Shown: in pieces, positions 6,883 through 15,650 of the stretch
Layout of the letters: each line of letters opens with the position of its first letter
How positions within the stretch are numbered: the stretch's first letter is position 1
From: UBA3824 sp017541145
GTDB taxonomy: Bacteria > Bacteroidota > Bacteroidia > Bacteroidales > UBA3824
Assembly: GCA_947168365.1 (NCBI GenBank)
Contig: CAMVLO010000076.1
Coordinates: forward strand, 1-15,650
Length of the DNA stretch: 15,650 nucleotides
Direction of reading: 5' to 3'
Program-made: the position numbers and the translations under genes
The notes under the pieces: model-generated
Told to the model about the DNA's origin: nothing
What the model saw: only the letters and a program-made list of their open reading frames with translations
Database searches by the model: none

Positions 6883-7932
6883 ATGAAACAATTTAGAAGT
6901 TTGTATCTTGCGATGTTAGCAGTTTTGGCTTCGTGTCAATCTCAAAACAACGGCTCGGAAGATACTCCGCAAAATCTTCAAAATATTGAAAAAACTGTTG
7001 TAAAAACTCAGCTTGCTATCAAAAAAAAGTTTGATAATGAAATTGTCAGCAACGGGAAAATTATTCCCGGAAAATATTACGATCTTTATTGGAAAGTAAA
7101 CGGAGTAATCAACAAAATATATTTCAGAAACGGCAGCCGTGTAAAAAAAGGCGATGTGATTGCCGATTTGGAATCTTTTAAACTGAAAAACAATTTTGAT
7201 GAAGCAGAGGCGGCTTTGCAACAATCTGAACTCCAAATGCAGGAAGTTATCATTTCTCAAGGCTATTCTGTTGACGACAAAAATATTCCCGAAAAGGTAA
7301 TAAAAAATGCAAAAATCAAAAGCGGATTTTTACAGCAGCAAGCCAGGTACAATCTTGCAAAATACGAATACGAAAACTGCAAATTGTCAGCTCCCATCAG
7401 TGGGCTTGTAGCAAATGTAGAAGGCAACGAAAGCAATCCGTCGGGCTCAAAACCGTTTTGCCGTATAATTTCCGACAACAATATGATGGCTGATTTTACG
7501 ATTATGGAATCCGAACTGGAATTTGTAAAACAAGGTTCCAAAGCCGAAATTTCAGTATTTTCCATGCCCGGAAAATCTTGGCAGGCGTATATCCGCGAGG
7601 TAAATCCGTCAGTTGACAAAAACGGAATGGTAAATGTAAAAGCCGAAATCTTGTCGCCTTCGGGATTGGTGGAGGGCATGAATGCAGCCATAAAAATCAA
7701 GCGCAATTCGGGAGATTTTGTTGCTGTAGACAAGTCGTCGGTTGTCAGCCGTTCGGGACGCAAAGTGGTTTTCACATCCAAAGACGGTGTTGCGCATTGG
7801 AATTATGTGGAAGTGGCAGGCGAAAACAGTTCGGAATTTGCTATTTCTGACGGTATTTCCGAGGGCGATTCTGTAATTTACGACGGCAACACTTTTCTTG
7901 CCGACAGAACCGAAATTATCGTTAACAACTAA
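6883..7932 (+). CDS. RND efflux membrane-fusion (adaptor) lipoprotein
   Basis: The 349-residue protein carries a signal with lipobox Leu-Ala-Ser-Cys (Cys18). The adaptor architecture is readable: a first lipoyl half ending in GSRVKKGDVIADLE (84-97), a short alpha-hairpin (about 100-165), the second lipoyl half LSAPISGLVANV (168-179), a beta-barrel (about 200-270) and a membrane-proximal domain (about 275-345). Adaptors of this family connect an inner-membrane RND pump to a TolC-type channel; both partners follow immediately. The hairpin is short compared with AcrA, as is usual for many Bacteroidota adaptors. The stop lies 15 bases before the first RND gene, and the promoter at 6764-6795 precedes this gene, so it heads the operon. 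The substrate cannot be inferred. Confidence 0.9.
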   Translation: MKQFRSLYLAMLAVLASCQSQNNGSEDTPQNLQNIEKTVVKTQLAIKKKFDNEIVSNGKIIPGKYYDLYWKVNGVINKIYFRNGSRVKKGDVIADLESFKLKNNFDEAEAALQQSELQMQEVIISQGYSVDDKNIPEKVIKNAKIKSGFLQQQARYNLAKYEYENCKLSAPISGLVANVEGNESNPSGSKPFCRIISDNNMMADFTIMESELEFVKQGSKAEISVFSMPGKSWQAYIREVNPSVDKNGMVNVKAEILSPSGLVEGMNAAIKIKRNSGDFVAVDKSSVVSRSGRKVVFTSKDGVAHWNYVEVAGENSSEFAISDGISEGDSVIYDGNTFLADRTEIIVNN

Positions 7933-7947
7933 ACCGTTTCGTGCAAG

Positions 7948-10900
7948 ATGTTGTATTTAGTAAGACGTCCGGTTGCGGTTATTATGACATTTTTGGGATT
8001 TTTGATACTTGGCATCGTGATGTATTCCGTATTGCCGGTATCCTTGTTGCCGGATATTGACATCCCAAAAATTACGGTACAGGTATCGGGAGCAGGTTTG
8101 TCGGCTCAGGAAATTGAAAATACAGCCGTTTCCCGTTTGAGACAGCGATTGTTGCAGGTAGGCGGTCTGGAGTCGGTAACAAGCCGTGTTTGCGACGGTT
8201 CAGGCGTTGTGGACATGAAGTTCAAATTCGGAACTTCCATCGACTACGCTTATATCGAAGTCAACGAAAAAATTGATGCGGCAATGAATAGTTTGCCTTC
8301 GGGGTTCAAACGTCCGGTTGCCGTCAAAACCGGAGCTTCTGATATTCCGGCTTTTTATTTGGAAATTTCTTTGAAAGACGGCGTTGACAATTCTAAGTTT
8401 TTGGAAATGAGCAATGCCGTAGAAAATATCATTCGCAACCGTATCGAGCAGCTTCCGCAAGTGGCAATGGCGGATATTACAGGAATACCGGGCAGCTGTA
8501 TTACTATACGTCCCGATATCGATAAACTTCGCAGCTTATCTGTTGATATTCAGGATATTGTATCCGCTGTCAACAACAATAATATCCAAGCCTCAAGCAT
8601 GAAAGTAATGGACGGCGTTTACGAATATTCCATCCGTGTTTCATCGTTGTTGGCAGATATTAGCGATGTCGAAAATATTTTTCTTAGGGTAGGAGAGAGG
8701 ATATTCAAGCTCAAAGATTTGTGCGAAATCAGTTTTGAAACTCTTACCGAACAAGGCATGGCATTGTCTGGCGGCAAACGCATAATTTCTGTTGCCGTTA
8801 TCAAACAGGCGGAAGAAGGCATGGACGCCCTCCGCGACAAAATTTCGATGCTTACTTCCGAATTCGCCACGCAATTCCCTGATTATGATTTCAAAATCAG
8901 CCGCAACCAAACCGAACTTTTGGATTATACAATCAGCAACTTGAAACAAAATCTTGTTTTGGGTTTTATTTTGATTATTATCGTTACCCTTTGGTTTATG
9001 GGCGGATTTCGTGTATCGGCGGTTATCGGTATTACAATGATTTTTTCTGTTGTAATTACATTTGTACCGTTTTATCTTTTCGGATATTCGCTAAATACCG
9101 TATCGCTTTCGGGACTTATTCTCGTGGTTGGTATGATGATTGACAACGCATTGATAGTCAGCGAAAATATCATGCAATGGCAAACCTCGGGCAAAACATT
9201 GAGCGTATCTTGCGCCGGCGGAGCTTCCGAATTGATAACGCCATTGCTTAGTTCGTCGCTTACTACAATCGCCGTATTTTTACCGCTTGTATTTTTGAGC
9301 GGAATGGCGGGCGCGGTATTTTCCGATCAGGCTTTTGCGATTACAGCCGGTTTGGTGGTTTCGTATTTTACAGGAATTATACTTTTGCCCGTAGTCTACC
9401 GCGTGGCTTTTGTACCGACAGTCAAAAAAGGAAAATTCAAGATAAAACAACAGCAGAAATTTTTCGAGGTTTACAATTCGTTGTATTCCAAATTGATGAA
9501 TCATAAAAAACTCTTGCTGATAATTTCGCTTGTGATGCCGCTGTTTTGTTACATATTGTTCAATGTAATGAAAGTCAGCAAAATGCCTCAAACCAAAGGA
9601 TTGGAACTTACTGCCAAAATCAGTTGGAACGAGGAAATCACGGCTCAGGACAATTGCAACCGTACAAATAATTTGTTACAACAATTTGCCTCACAAGTTT
9701 CGGAATATTCAGCATACGTTGGTATCAAAGATTTCATTGCAGACATCTCCGTGCCGCTTACCGAAAGCGAAACCGAGATTTATTGGAAAACATCTTCGGA
9801 GGACAGTGTTGATATCCTAAAACAAAAAGTTACGGAATACATGACACAAAATTATCCGAAAGCCGAGATTACATTTGCTCCGGCGATGAATGTTTTCGAG
9901 ATGATTTTCGATTCGTCCGAGCCGGATATTACAGTGATGATGTCATTTCAAAACGACCGTGAGCCATCCTCTGCCGAGATTGCCGCGCTTGAGAAAAAGG
10001 TAAAAAAAATATCGCCGGAAACTCTCAGTTCGTCGTTGACATTCAATACTGTCCGTCGTATAATTGCCAATCGTGAAACTATGGCTTTTTATGGCGTATC
10101 GCTCTCTGCGTTGACCAATTTGCTGAAAATGAATATCGTTGGCAGCGATGTTACGGAGCTTCATACTTACGGTTCTAATATCCCGGTGAAACTAAAAATC
10201 AACGATACACTTGAAGTTGAAAAGTTCATCAGCGAAAAATTTATTCCGAACAACCGGGGCGAACTTATCCCGTTGAGAAGTTTTCTGAAAATGGAATCTG
10301 CCGTGGAGCTGAAAAACATCACCGCCGGCAAAAACGGAACATATATTCCCGTAAGTTTCTACGGCGTTTCTGATGCCGAAAAATTAATGAAAGATGTCAA
10401 CACCGAATTGAAATCTGACGACTATCTTGATGTAAATTTTTCGGGTTCGTATTTTGGTTCACAAACACTTACCAAAGAGCTTGCAGTGGTGCTTGCCGTA
10501 TCGGTATTGTTGATGTATTTCATCATGTGTGCCCAGTTCGAGAGCTTTTTGCAACCGTTGATTGTGTTGTTGGAAATACCTGTGGATACGGCTTTTGCGA
10601 TGCTTGTACTTTGGATATTCGGATACAGCCTCAATCTGATGTCCGGAATAGGAATCGTAGTTTCGTGCGGTATTATCATCAACGATTCTATCTTGAAACT
10701 CGATACCATCAACACCTTGCGACGCAGCGGAATGCCGCTTTTGGAAGCCGTTCATACAGCCGGTATCCGCCGATTGAAAGCCATCGTGATGACAACTCTT
10801 ACCACGGTGGGAGCCATGCTTCCTGTTTTGTTTTTCTCTGACATGGGATCACAAATCCAGCAACCGCTTGCTGTGGCTATGATTGCGGCAATGATTATCG

Positions 10901-10974
10901 GTGTTTTGGTAAGTTTGTATGTTGTTCCGGCGGTTTACATCTTGATAGAACAACGTAAACATCTTGAAAAATAG
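7948..10974 (+). CDS. RND efflux permease, first subunit
   Basis: The 1008-residue protein has the full RND layout: TM1 at about 10-30, a large periplasmic part, TM2-6 at ~335-490, TM7 at ~522-542, a second periplasmic part and TM8-12 from ~845. In TM4 the motif GMMIDNALIVSENI keeps Asp399 at the AcrB Asp407 position but has Asn400 in place of Asp408. In TM10, Asn912 occupies the place of AcrB Lys940. A single-acid pattern also occurs in other RND families such as CzcA, so the pump can still be proton-driven. It most resembles the hydrophobe/amphiphile group rather than metal pumps. Together with the adaptor before it and the TolC protein after it, it makes a complete tripartite exporter. It is also the better conserved of the two RND subunits here. 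Confidence 0.92.
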   Translation: MLYLVRRPVAVIMTFLGFLILGIVMYSVLPVSLLPDIDIPKITVQVSGAGLSAQEIENTAVSRLRQRLLQVGGLESVTSRVCDGSGVVDMKFKFGTSIDYAYIEVNEKIDAAMNSLPSGFKRPVAVKTGASDIPAFYLEISLKDGVDNSKFLEMSNAVENIIRNRIEQLPQVAMADITGIPGSCITIRPDIDKLRSLSVDIQDIVSAVNNNNIQASSMKVMDGVYEYSIRVSSLLADISDVENIFLRVGERIFKLKDLCEISFETLTEQGMALSGGKRIISVAVIKQAEEGMDALRDKISMLTSEFATQFPDYDFKISRNQTELLDYTISNLKQNLVLGFILIIIVTLWFMGGFRVSAVIGITMIFSVVITFVPFYLFGYSLNTVSLSGLILVVGMMIDNALIVSENIMQWQTSGKTLSVSCAGGASELITPLLSSSLTTIAVFLPLVFLSGMAGAVFSDQAFAITAGLVVSYFTGIILLPVVYRVAFVPTVKKGKFKIKQQQKFFEVYNSLYSKLMNHKKLLLIISLVMPLFCYILFNVMKVSKMPQTKGLELTAKISWNEEITAQDNCNRTNNLLQQFASQVSEYSAYVGIKDFIADISVPLTESETEIYWKTSSEDSVDILKQKVTEYMTQNYPKAEITFAPAMNVFEMIFDSSEPDITVMMSFQNDREPSSAEIAALEKKVKKISPETLSSSLTFNTVRRIIANRETMAFYGVSLSALTNLLKMNIVGSDVTELHTYGSNIPVKLKINDTLEVEKFISEKFIPNNRGELIPLRSFLKMESAVELKNITAGKNGTYIPVSFYGVSDAEKLMKDVNTELKSDDYLDVNFSGSYFGSQTLTKELAVVLAVSVLLMYFIMCAQFESFLQPLIVLLEIPVDTAFAMLVLWIFGYSLNLMSGIGIVVSCGIIINDSILKLDTINTLRRSGMPLLEAVHTAGIRRLKAIVMTTLTTVGAMLPVLFFSDMGSQIQQPLAVAMIAAMIIGVLVSLYVVPAVYILIEQRKHLEK

Positions 10975-11000
10975 TAATTTGTAACAAAAAGACACGCAAA

Positions 11001-12491
11001 ATGAAAATCAAAAAAATCATCATATTTACATCGCTTTTATTGATTTCTGTTATACAAAAGATGTCGGCTCAGTCTGCCGATACAATTGTGCTGAATATGC
11101 AGGATGTTATTCGTCTTGCCAAGGACAGCAGTCTTACGGCGTTCAGATGCAAAAATATGTATCTTGCCAATTATTGGACATTCAGAAATTACAAGGCAAG
11201 TCTTTTGCCGGCGTTGTCGCTGAATCTTCAGCCTGTATCGTACAACCGGCAATTGATACGCCGTTACGATTCGTATTCAGACATGGACGTTTACCGTCAA
11301 CAACTTTCATTTTCTACGGGTGGAGGTTTGTCGTTGACTCAAAATTTTCTTCCTTTCGGCGGCAGATTTTATGTAAATTCGTCGATAGATTATTTGAGAT
11401 ATTTTGGTGACAATACTTTCAATCAATATTCTACCGTGCCGTTTGAAATCGGTTATGTCAACGAGATATTGGGTTTCAACAGTCTGAAATGGCAACGCAA
11501 AATCGAACCTTTGAAATTTGAGCAGGCACAGGCAGAATACATCTACAATACCGAAAAAATCTCGCAAATGGCTGTAACATATTTTTTTGAACTTGCAAAA
11601 GCTCTTGACAGCTATTCCAACGCAAAGATTCAAGCCGAAAATTCTCAGGCGTTGTTGATGATCGGAAAACGCAAATTTGAGATAGCATCTATTTCAAAAG
11701 CAGATTTGCAATCGCTTGAACTCGACGTACTTAACGCTCAAAATGCGATTCTTAATTACGAAATTCAAGTAAAACGTGCAAGTATGAAATTGATATCGTA
11801 TCTCGGTCTGCCAAAAGATACAAATCTTAGCGTAATTATTCCTGAAAAGCCGCAAAAAGTGGTTGTGGATGTGCAGAAAGCTCTCGAGATGATGAATCAA
11901 AACAATTATCTCATCAAAGAGAAAACTAATAACGTAGTTTCAGCGGAAATGAATCTTGACAAAATGAACAAGTCAACACGGTTCAATGCCTCGGTATCGG
12001 CTTCCGTGGGATTCAATCAGCAGGCAGAAACCTTGAGAGATTCTTACAAAGACCCGATGAGGCGCGATGTTGTAAGTGTTTCGTTAACAATTCCTTTAAT
12101 GGATTGGGGTACAGGACGCGGCAGCCGCAATATTGCCAAAAACGAAAAAGATATTGCCGTATCGGAATTGCAGCAAAAAATCCAAGAATTGGAGCAAGAT
12201 GTCGTGATTACTTCGGGCGAACTTATGGTAAGATATTCGTTGATGGAATCATCGTATGAGGCTCTGAAAATTGCCGAAGAAGTCTACAACAGCAATATCG
12301 AAAAGTTCAAAAATGCGTCGTGTGACATCGCCGTTCTCAACTCCTCGCAACAACGTTTGCAAAATGCACAGGTGGAATACATCTCAGCCATGAGCAATTA
12401 TTGGGACATCTTGTACAACTTGAGAGCCATGACATTGTACGATTTTGAAAAGTCAGAAAAAATACAGGAAGATTTTAATTTTATAAAGTAA
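11001..12491 (+). CDS. TolC-family outer-membrane efflux channel
   Basis: The 496-residue protein begins with a signal peptide likely cut after Met-Ser-Ala (residue ~23). The remainder is the TolC/OEP pattern of two similar halves, each with beta strands (e.g. 90-130 and 325-365) and long coiled helices (about 165-265 and 375-480). The family forms a trimeric beta-barrel and alpha-tunnel duct across the outer membrane. The gene is 26 bases after the first RND gene and 2 bases before the second, so it is placed inside the efflux operon. No lipobox cysteine is seen, unlike in many OprM-type channels. Confidence 0.9.
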   Translation: MKIKKIIIFTSLLLISVIQKMSAQSADTIVLNMQDVIRLAKDSSLTAFRCKNMYLANYWTFRNYKASLLPALSLNLQPVSYNRQLIRRYDSYSDMDVYRQQLSFSTGGGLSLTQNFLPFGGRFYVNSSIDYLRYFGDNTFNQYSTVPFEIGYVNEILGFNSLKWQRKIEPLKFEQAQAEYIYNTEKISQMAVTYFFELAKALDSYSNAKIQAENSQALLMIGKRKFEIASISKADLQSLELDVLNAQNAILNYEIQVKRASMKLISYLGLPKDTNLSVIIPEKPQKVVVDVQKALEMMNQNNYLIKEKTNNVVSAEMNLDKMNKSTRFNASVSASVGFNQQAETLRDSYKDPMRRDVVSVSLTIPLMDWGTGRGSRNIAKNEKDIAVSELQQKIQELEQDVVITSGELMVRYSLMESSYEALKIAEEVYNSNIEKFKNASCDIAVLNSSQQRLQNAQVEYISAMSNYWDILYNLRAMTLYDFEKSEKIQEDFNFIK

Positions 12492-12493
12492 CA

Positions 12494-15400
12494 ATGAAAA
12501 AAATATCTCCGTTTACGATAATTGTAATATTTGCTGCGTTGTCACTTACGGGTATTTCGTTGTTACCCTTGTTGCCTGTAAAATTGCAGCCCGAAGAGCA
12601 ATTGCCTTCCGTTGCGGTATGTTTTCAGATGTACGGAGCATCGTCCAAAGTAGTGGAAACCGGTGTTACAAGTATCTTGGAATCGGGATTTGCCAAAATG
12701 CGCGGCGTAAAAAACATCACCTCAGTGTCGCGCAACGGCAGCGGCGAAGTGAGGATAAGTTTTGATTCTCATGCCGATATTTCTGCCGTAAGATTTGAGA
12801 TTTCGTCGCTTGTACGTCAGATGTGGCCGTCGTTGCCCAAAGGTGTCAGCTATCCCGAAATTATAGTTTCAAAAAGTAGCGACAACAATTCCGAAGTCTT
12901 TTTGTCATATACAGTGAATGCGCAAAATAATATCGACGAAATCGGTACTTGTGTGAAAAAAGTATTTCAAACCGGATTTTCTGATATTGAGGGCGTTAAG
13001 AGCGTGGATATCTACGCCGGCAACGGTTATGATTATAATTTGAAATTCAATAATACAGCCGTTACCAATTCGGGTATTTCGCCGTGGGACATCCGTTCTC
13101 AGATTTCGGATTATACATTCAAAACCAATATCGGAAAATACCAGCTTAGCGACGGCAAGACAGATTCGGTTTTTTCAGTTGACAATCTTTACGTAACAAA
13201 CGGTGATACTGCGCTGATAAATCTCGGCAGAATCCTTACACCGGAATTTTCTGAAAAAACGCCTTCGTATATCGAGCGTATCAACGGTTTAAACTCGGTT
13301 TATATCAATTTTTCTGCTACAAAAACTGCCAATCAATTGAAACTTAGACAACTGGTAGAAGAAAGGATGTCTCAACTAAAATCCAAACTTCCTGCCGGAT
13401 ACCAAATTCACAAAGTTTATGATGCCGCAGAATATATCTCGGACGAGCTTGAAAAAATCTGTTACCGAAGTTTGCTTACCATTCTTATACTTTTGGTTTT
13501 TGTATTGGTAACAACATTTAGTTTCAGACGTACTATCGTGGTAGTCAGTTCGTTGTGTTGCAATTTGGCGATAGCATTTATATTTTACTATATTTTGGGC
13601 GTAGAATTGCAATTGTATTCGCTTGCCGGTATTACAATTTCGCTCAACTTGATGATTGACAATACAATAATCATGTCCGACCATTGGAAACGCAATCGCA
13701 ATCTCAAGGCGGTATTGCCGATAGTGGCTTCCACGCTTACAACTGCCGGTTCGCTGATGATTGTATTCTTTTTTGATGAAAAATTACGCTTGAATCTTTA
13801 TGATTTTGCCGTTGTGATTATCGTGAATCTTTTGATTTCGATATTTACATCGTTGTGGCTTGTGCCGTCGGTAATGCAGCTTCAAAAAGAAGAAAAGTCA
13901 CAGAAAAAACGCCGCAGATACATGCGTTTTGCCGTAGTGATGTCGCGCGGATATATGTTTGTAACACGTTTTGTTGTAAAACACAAAAGAATTGCAATAA
14001 TAATTTCGATACTCGGATTTGGATTACCGCTTTTCAAAATGCCCGACAAGGTAGAGGAAACCGGTTTTTGGTCAATCTGTTACAACAAAATATTCGGTTC
14101 GCAGGTTTATAGTCAAAAAATCCGTCCGATTACCGATGTTGCATTAGGAGGCTCACTCCGGTTGTTTGTAGAAAAAGTGTATGAAGGCAGCTATTTTCGT
14201 GACAACAATGAAGTTGTTTTGCATATACAAGCCTCATTGCCATACGGTTCTACGATTTCGCAAATGGATTATCTGATTCGGCAAATGGAAAATCACCTTA
14301 GCAAACAACCGGAAATCAGATTGTTTAAAAGCAGTTTTGGACCGACATACGGCAGTATCGAAGTTTATTTTACCAAAGAAGCGGGCAAAACTGCGTTTCC
14401 CTACATCTTGAAATCCGAAGTTATAAGCAAAGGATTGCAGTTGGGTGGCGGCAGTTGGACTGTTTACGGTCTTCAGGATCAGGGATTTTCAAACGATGTG
14501 ATGGAGCAAAACGGCTCTTATATCTTGTCGATGAAAGGTTACAACTACGAAAATCTTTTGCGCTATTCCGATACGTTGAAAAATTGGCTTTTGCAGCATA
14601 AACGTATCAAAGAAGTGAATATCAATTCGCGACCTTCGTATTACAAAAGCGATTATACCGAATATCATTTAAAACCGAAATCAGAGGTAATGATACGAGA
14701 AAATATACTTCCGGCTCATCTGTTTTACGCATTGAGTTGTTTGTTTATCAGTCGCGAACAGTTGGCAGCGGTTTACAGCAACAATTCATTCAACGATATT
14801 GTGTTGCAAACTTCAGAATCAGAAAATTATGATATTTGGTCGCTGTTGAATTATCCGGTAAATATTGGCGGGCGTCAGTACAAAGTGAGTGATTTGTGTG
14901 ATTTTGAAAAAACATCTTCCGCGCAAGACATCGTGAGGGAAAATCAAGAATATCTTCTGAGCCTTCAGTACGAATATATCGGATCGAATGTTATGGGCGA
15001 TAAAATTTCAAAAGAAGCAGATTCGTTGTTTTCAGTATATCTTCCGGCGGGATACTCTGTTGACTACGACAAATACCGCTATTATTGGGGTGATAATTCC
15101 GGACGGCAATATTTGCTGTTGGGAGTAGTGGTTGCTATTATCTTTTTTTTGACTTCAATATTATTCAATTCGTTGCGTTTGCCGTTGATAATACTTTCGG
15201 TGTTGCCGTTTGCATTTATCGGCTTGTTTCTTACGTTTTATCTTTTCGGATTGAATTTCGACCAAGGCGGATTTGCGGCTATGGTTTTGCTTTGCGGAAT
15301 TACTGTAAACGCTGCAATTTATATTCTCAACGAGTATCAGCATCAATTGAAATACAAACACAGAAAACTGTTGTCGTTTGTAAAATCAGTTGATATCAAA

Positions 15401-15595
15401 GTAATACCGGTATTTTTGACTGTAATATCTACGATTTTGGGATTTATACCATTTATGACCGGTGAAAAAGAGAGTTTCTGGTTTGCGCTTGCTGCCGGCA
15501 CTACCGGTGGACTTTTGGTATCTGTAATTGGAATATTTGTTTTGCTTCCGGCATTGGTTTTAAAACGTAAAGAAGTAAAAAAAGAAGTGGGGTAG
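12494..15595 (+). CDS. RND efflux permease, second divergent subunit
   Basis: This 1033-residue protein shares the RND plan with TM1 at ~7-27, TM2-6 in ~320-465, TM7 near 495-512 and TM8-12 after ~870, but by eye is only distantly similar to the first RND protein. TM4 reads NLMIDNTIIMSDHW: Asp389 is kept and followed by Asn390, while the glutamate usual a little further on (VEN in AcrB) is Asp396 followed by His. In TM10, Asn939 lies where AcrB has Lys940. The gene starts 2 bases after the TolC stop. It may form a heterotrimer with the first subunit, as MdtB and MdtC do, or act as a separate homotrimer using the same adaptor and channel. The sequence cannot distinguish these. The C-terminus is intact and lysine-rich. 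Confidence 0.88.
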   Translation: MKKISPFTIIVIFAALSLTGISLLPLLPVKLQPEEQLPSVAVCFQMYGASSKVVETGVTSILESGFAKMRGVKNITSVSRNGSGEVRISFDSHADISAVRFEISSLVRQMWPSLPKGVSYPEIIVSKSSDNNSEVFLSYTVNAQNNIDEIGTCVKKVFQTGFSDIEGVKSVDIYAGNGYDYNLKFNNTAVTNSGISPWDIRSQISDYTFKTNIGKYQLSDGKTDSVFSVDNLYVTNGDTALINLGRILTPEFSEKTPSYIERINGLNSVYINFSATKTANQLKLRQLVEERMSQLKSKLPAGYQIHKVYDAAEYISDELEKICYRSLLTILILLVFVLVTTFSFRRTIVVVSSLCCNLAIAFIFYYILGVELQLYSLAGITISLNLMIDNTIIMSDHWKRNRNLKAVLPIVASTLTTAGSLMIVFFFDEKLRLNLYDFAVVIIVNLLISIFTSLWLVPSVMQLQKEEKSQKKRRRYMRFAVVMSRGYMFVTRFVVKHKRIAIIISILGFGLPLFKMPDKVEETGFWSICYNKIFGSQVYSQKIRPITDVALGGSLRLFVEKVYEGSYFRDNNEVVLHIQASLPYGSTISQMDYLIRQMENHLSKQPEIRLFKSSFGPTYGSIEVYFTKEAGKTAFPYILKSEVISKGLQLGGGSWTVYGLQDQGFSNDVMEQNGSYILSMKGYNYENLLRYSDTLKNWLLQHKRIKEVNINSRPSYYKSDYTEYHLKPKSEVMIRENILPAHLFYALSCLFISREQLAAVYSNNSFNDIVLQTSESENYDIWSLLNYPVNIGGRQYKVSDLCDFEKTSSAQDIVRENQEYLLSLQYEYIGSNVMGDKISKEADSLFSVYLPAGYSVDYDKYRYYWGDNSGRQYLLLGVVVAIIFFLTSILFNSLRLPLIILSVLPFAFIGLFLTFYLFGLNFDQGGFAAMVLLCGITVNAAIYILNEYQHQLKYKHRKLLSFVKSVDIKVIPVFLTVISTILGFIPFMTGEKESFWFALAAGTTGGLLVSVIGIFVLLPALVLKRKEVKKEVG

Positions 15596-15615
15596 GTGTC
15601 TTTCCCTAAAAAACG

Positions 15616-15638
15616 TTGACTCACAACATTGAGTTCAA
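15616..15638 (+). terminator. weak hairpin after the efflux operon
   Basis: TTGACTCA (15616-15623) and TGAGTTCAA (15630-15638) can pair with one bulged base around a 6-base loop, 20 bases after the last RND stop codon. No T-run follows, so this is only a possible transcript 3' end. The window ends at 15650 and shows no further gene. Confidence 0.25.
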
Positions 15639-15650
15639 TATGTATAAAGA

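Noticed and set aside
12494..15595. Second RND gene as a decayed pseudogene
   Set aside because: It is open for 1033 codons and keeps the periplasmic domains and twelve-helix layout, including the TM4 aspartate. Divergence is better explained by specialisation.

Overview
The window looks like chromosomal DNA from a Bacteroidota bacterium, most likely order Bacteroidales. The evidence is an NVEAL-type secreted peptide gene, a 6-bladed beta-propeller lipoprotein of the kind that accompanies such peptides, genes without clear Shine-Dalgarno sequences, and a promoter of the Bacteroidota type (TTTG, 20 bases, TAnnTTTG). All ten genes I accept lie on the + strand. I see no tRNA, rRNA, CRISPR array or insertion sequence.

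Region 1 (about 1-6673) is a run of six co-directional genes. It starts with a short secreted cysteine-containing peptide (110-469), followed by a 13-bp hairpin. Then come a beta-propeller lipoprotein, a membrane-anchored thioredoxin-like protein and a transglutaminase-like lipoprotein with a discoidin-like C-terminus; these three are joined by ATGA stop/start overlaps. An O-antigen-ligase-like membrane protein with C-terminal TPRs follows, and its end overlaps a type I signal peptidase. Every product is predicted to be secreted, lipidated or membrane-anchored. The tight coupling suggests they work together at the envelope. One reading, which is inference, is a system that exports, oxidises, cleaves and anchors or senses the NVEAL-like peptide.

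Region 2 (6674-6882) is a 209-base gap that closes the first unit and holds a well-formed promoter for the next one.

Region 3 (6883-15595) is a four-gene efflux operon: a membrane-fusion lipoprotein, an RND permease, a TolC-family outer-membrane channel and a second, divergent RND permease. Having two RND subunits with one adaptor and one channel recalls MdtABC-type heteromeric pumps, although here the channel gene sits between the two permeases. No regulator gene is present in the window.

Base composition is uneven. The propeller gene and most of the thioredoxin-like gene (about 470-2160) are much more AT-rich than the rest. The switch falls inside the thioredoxin-like gene, which hints at cassette exchange.
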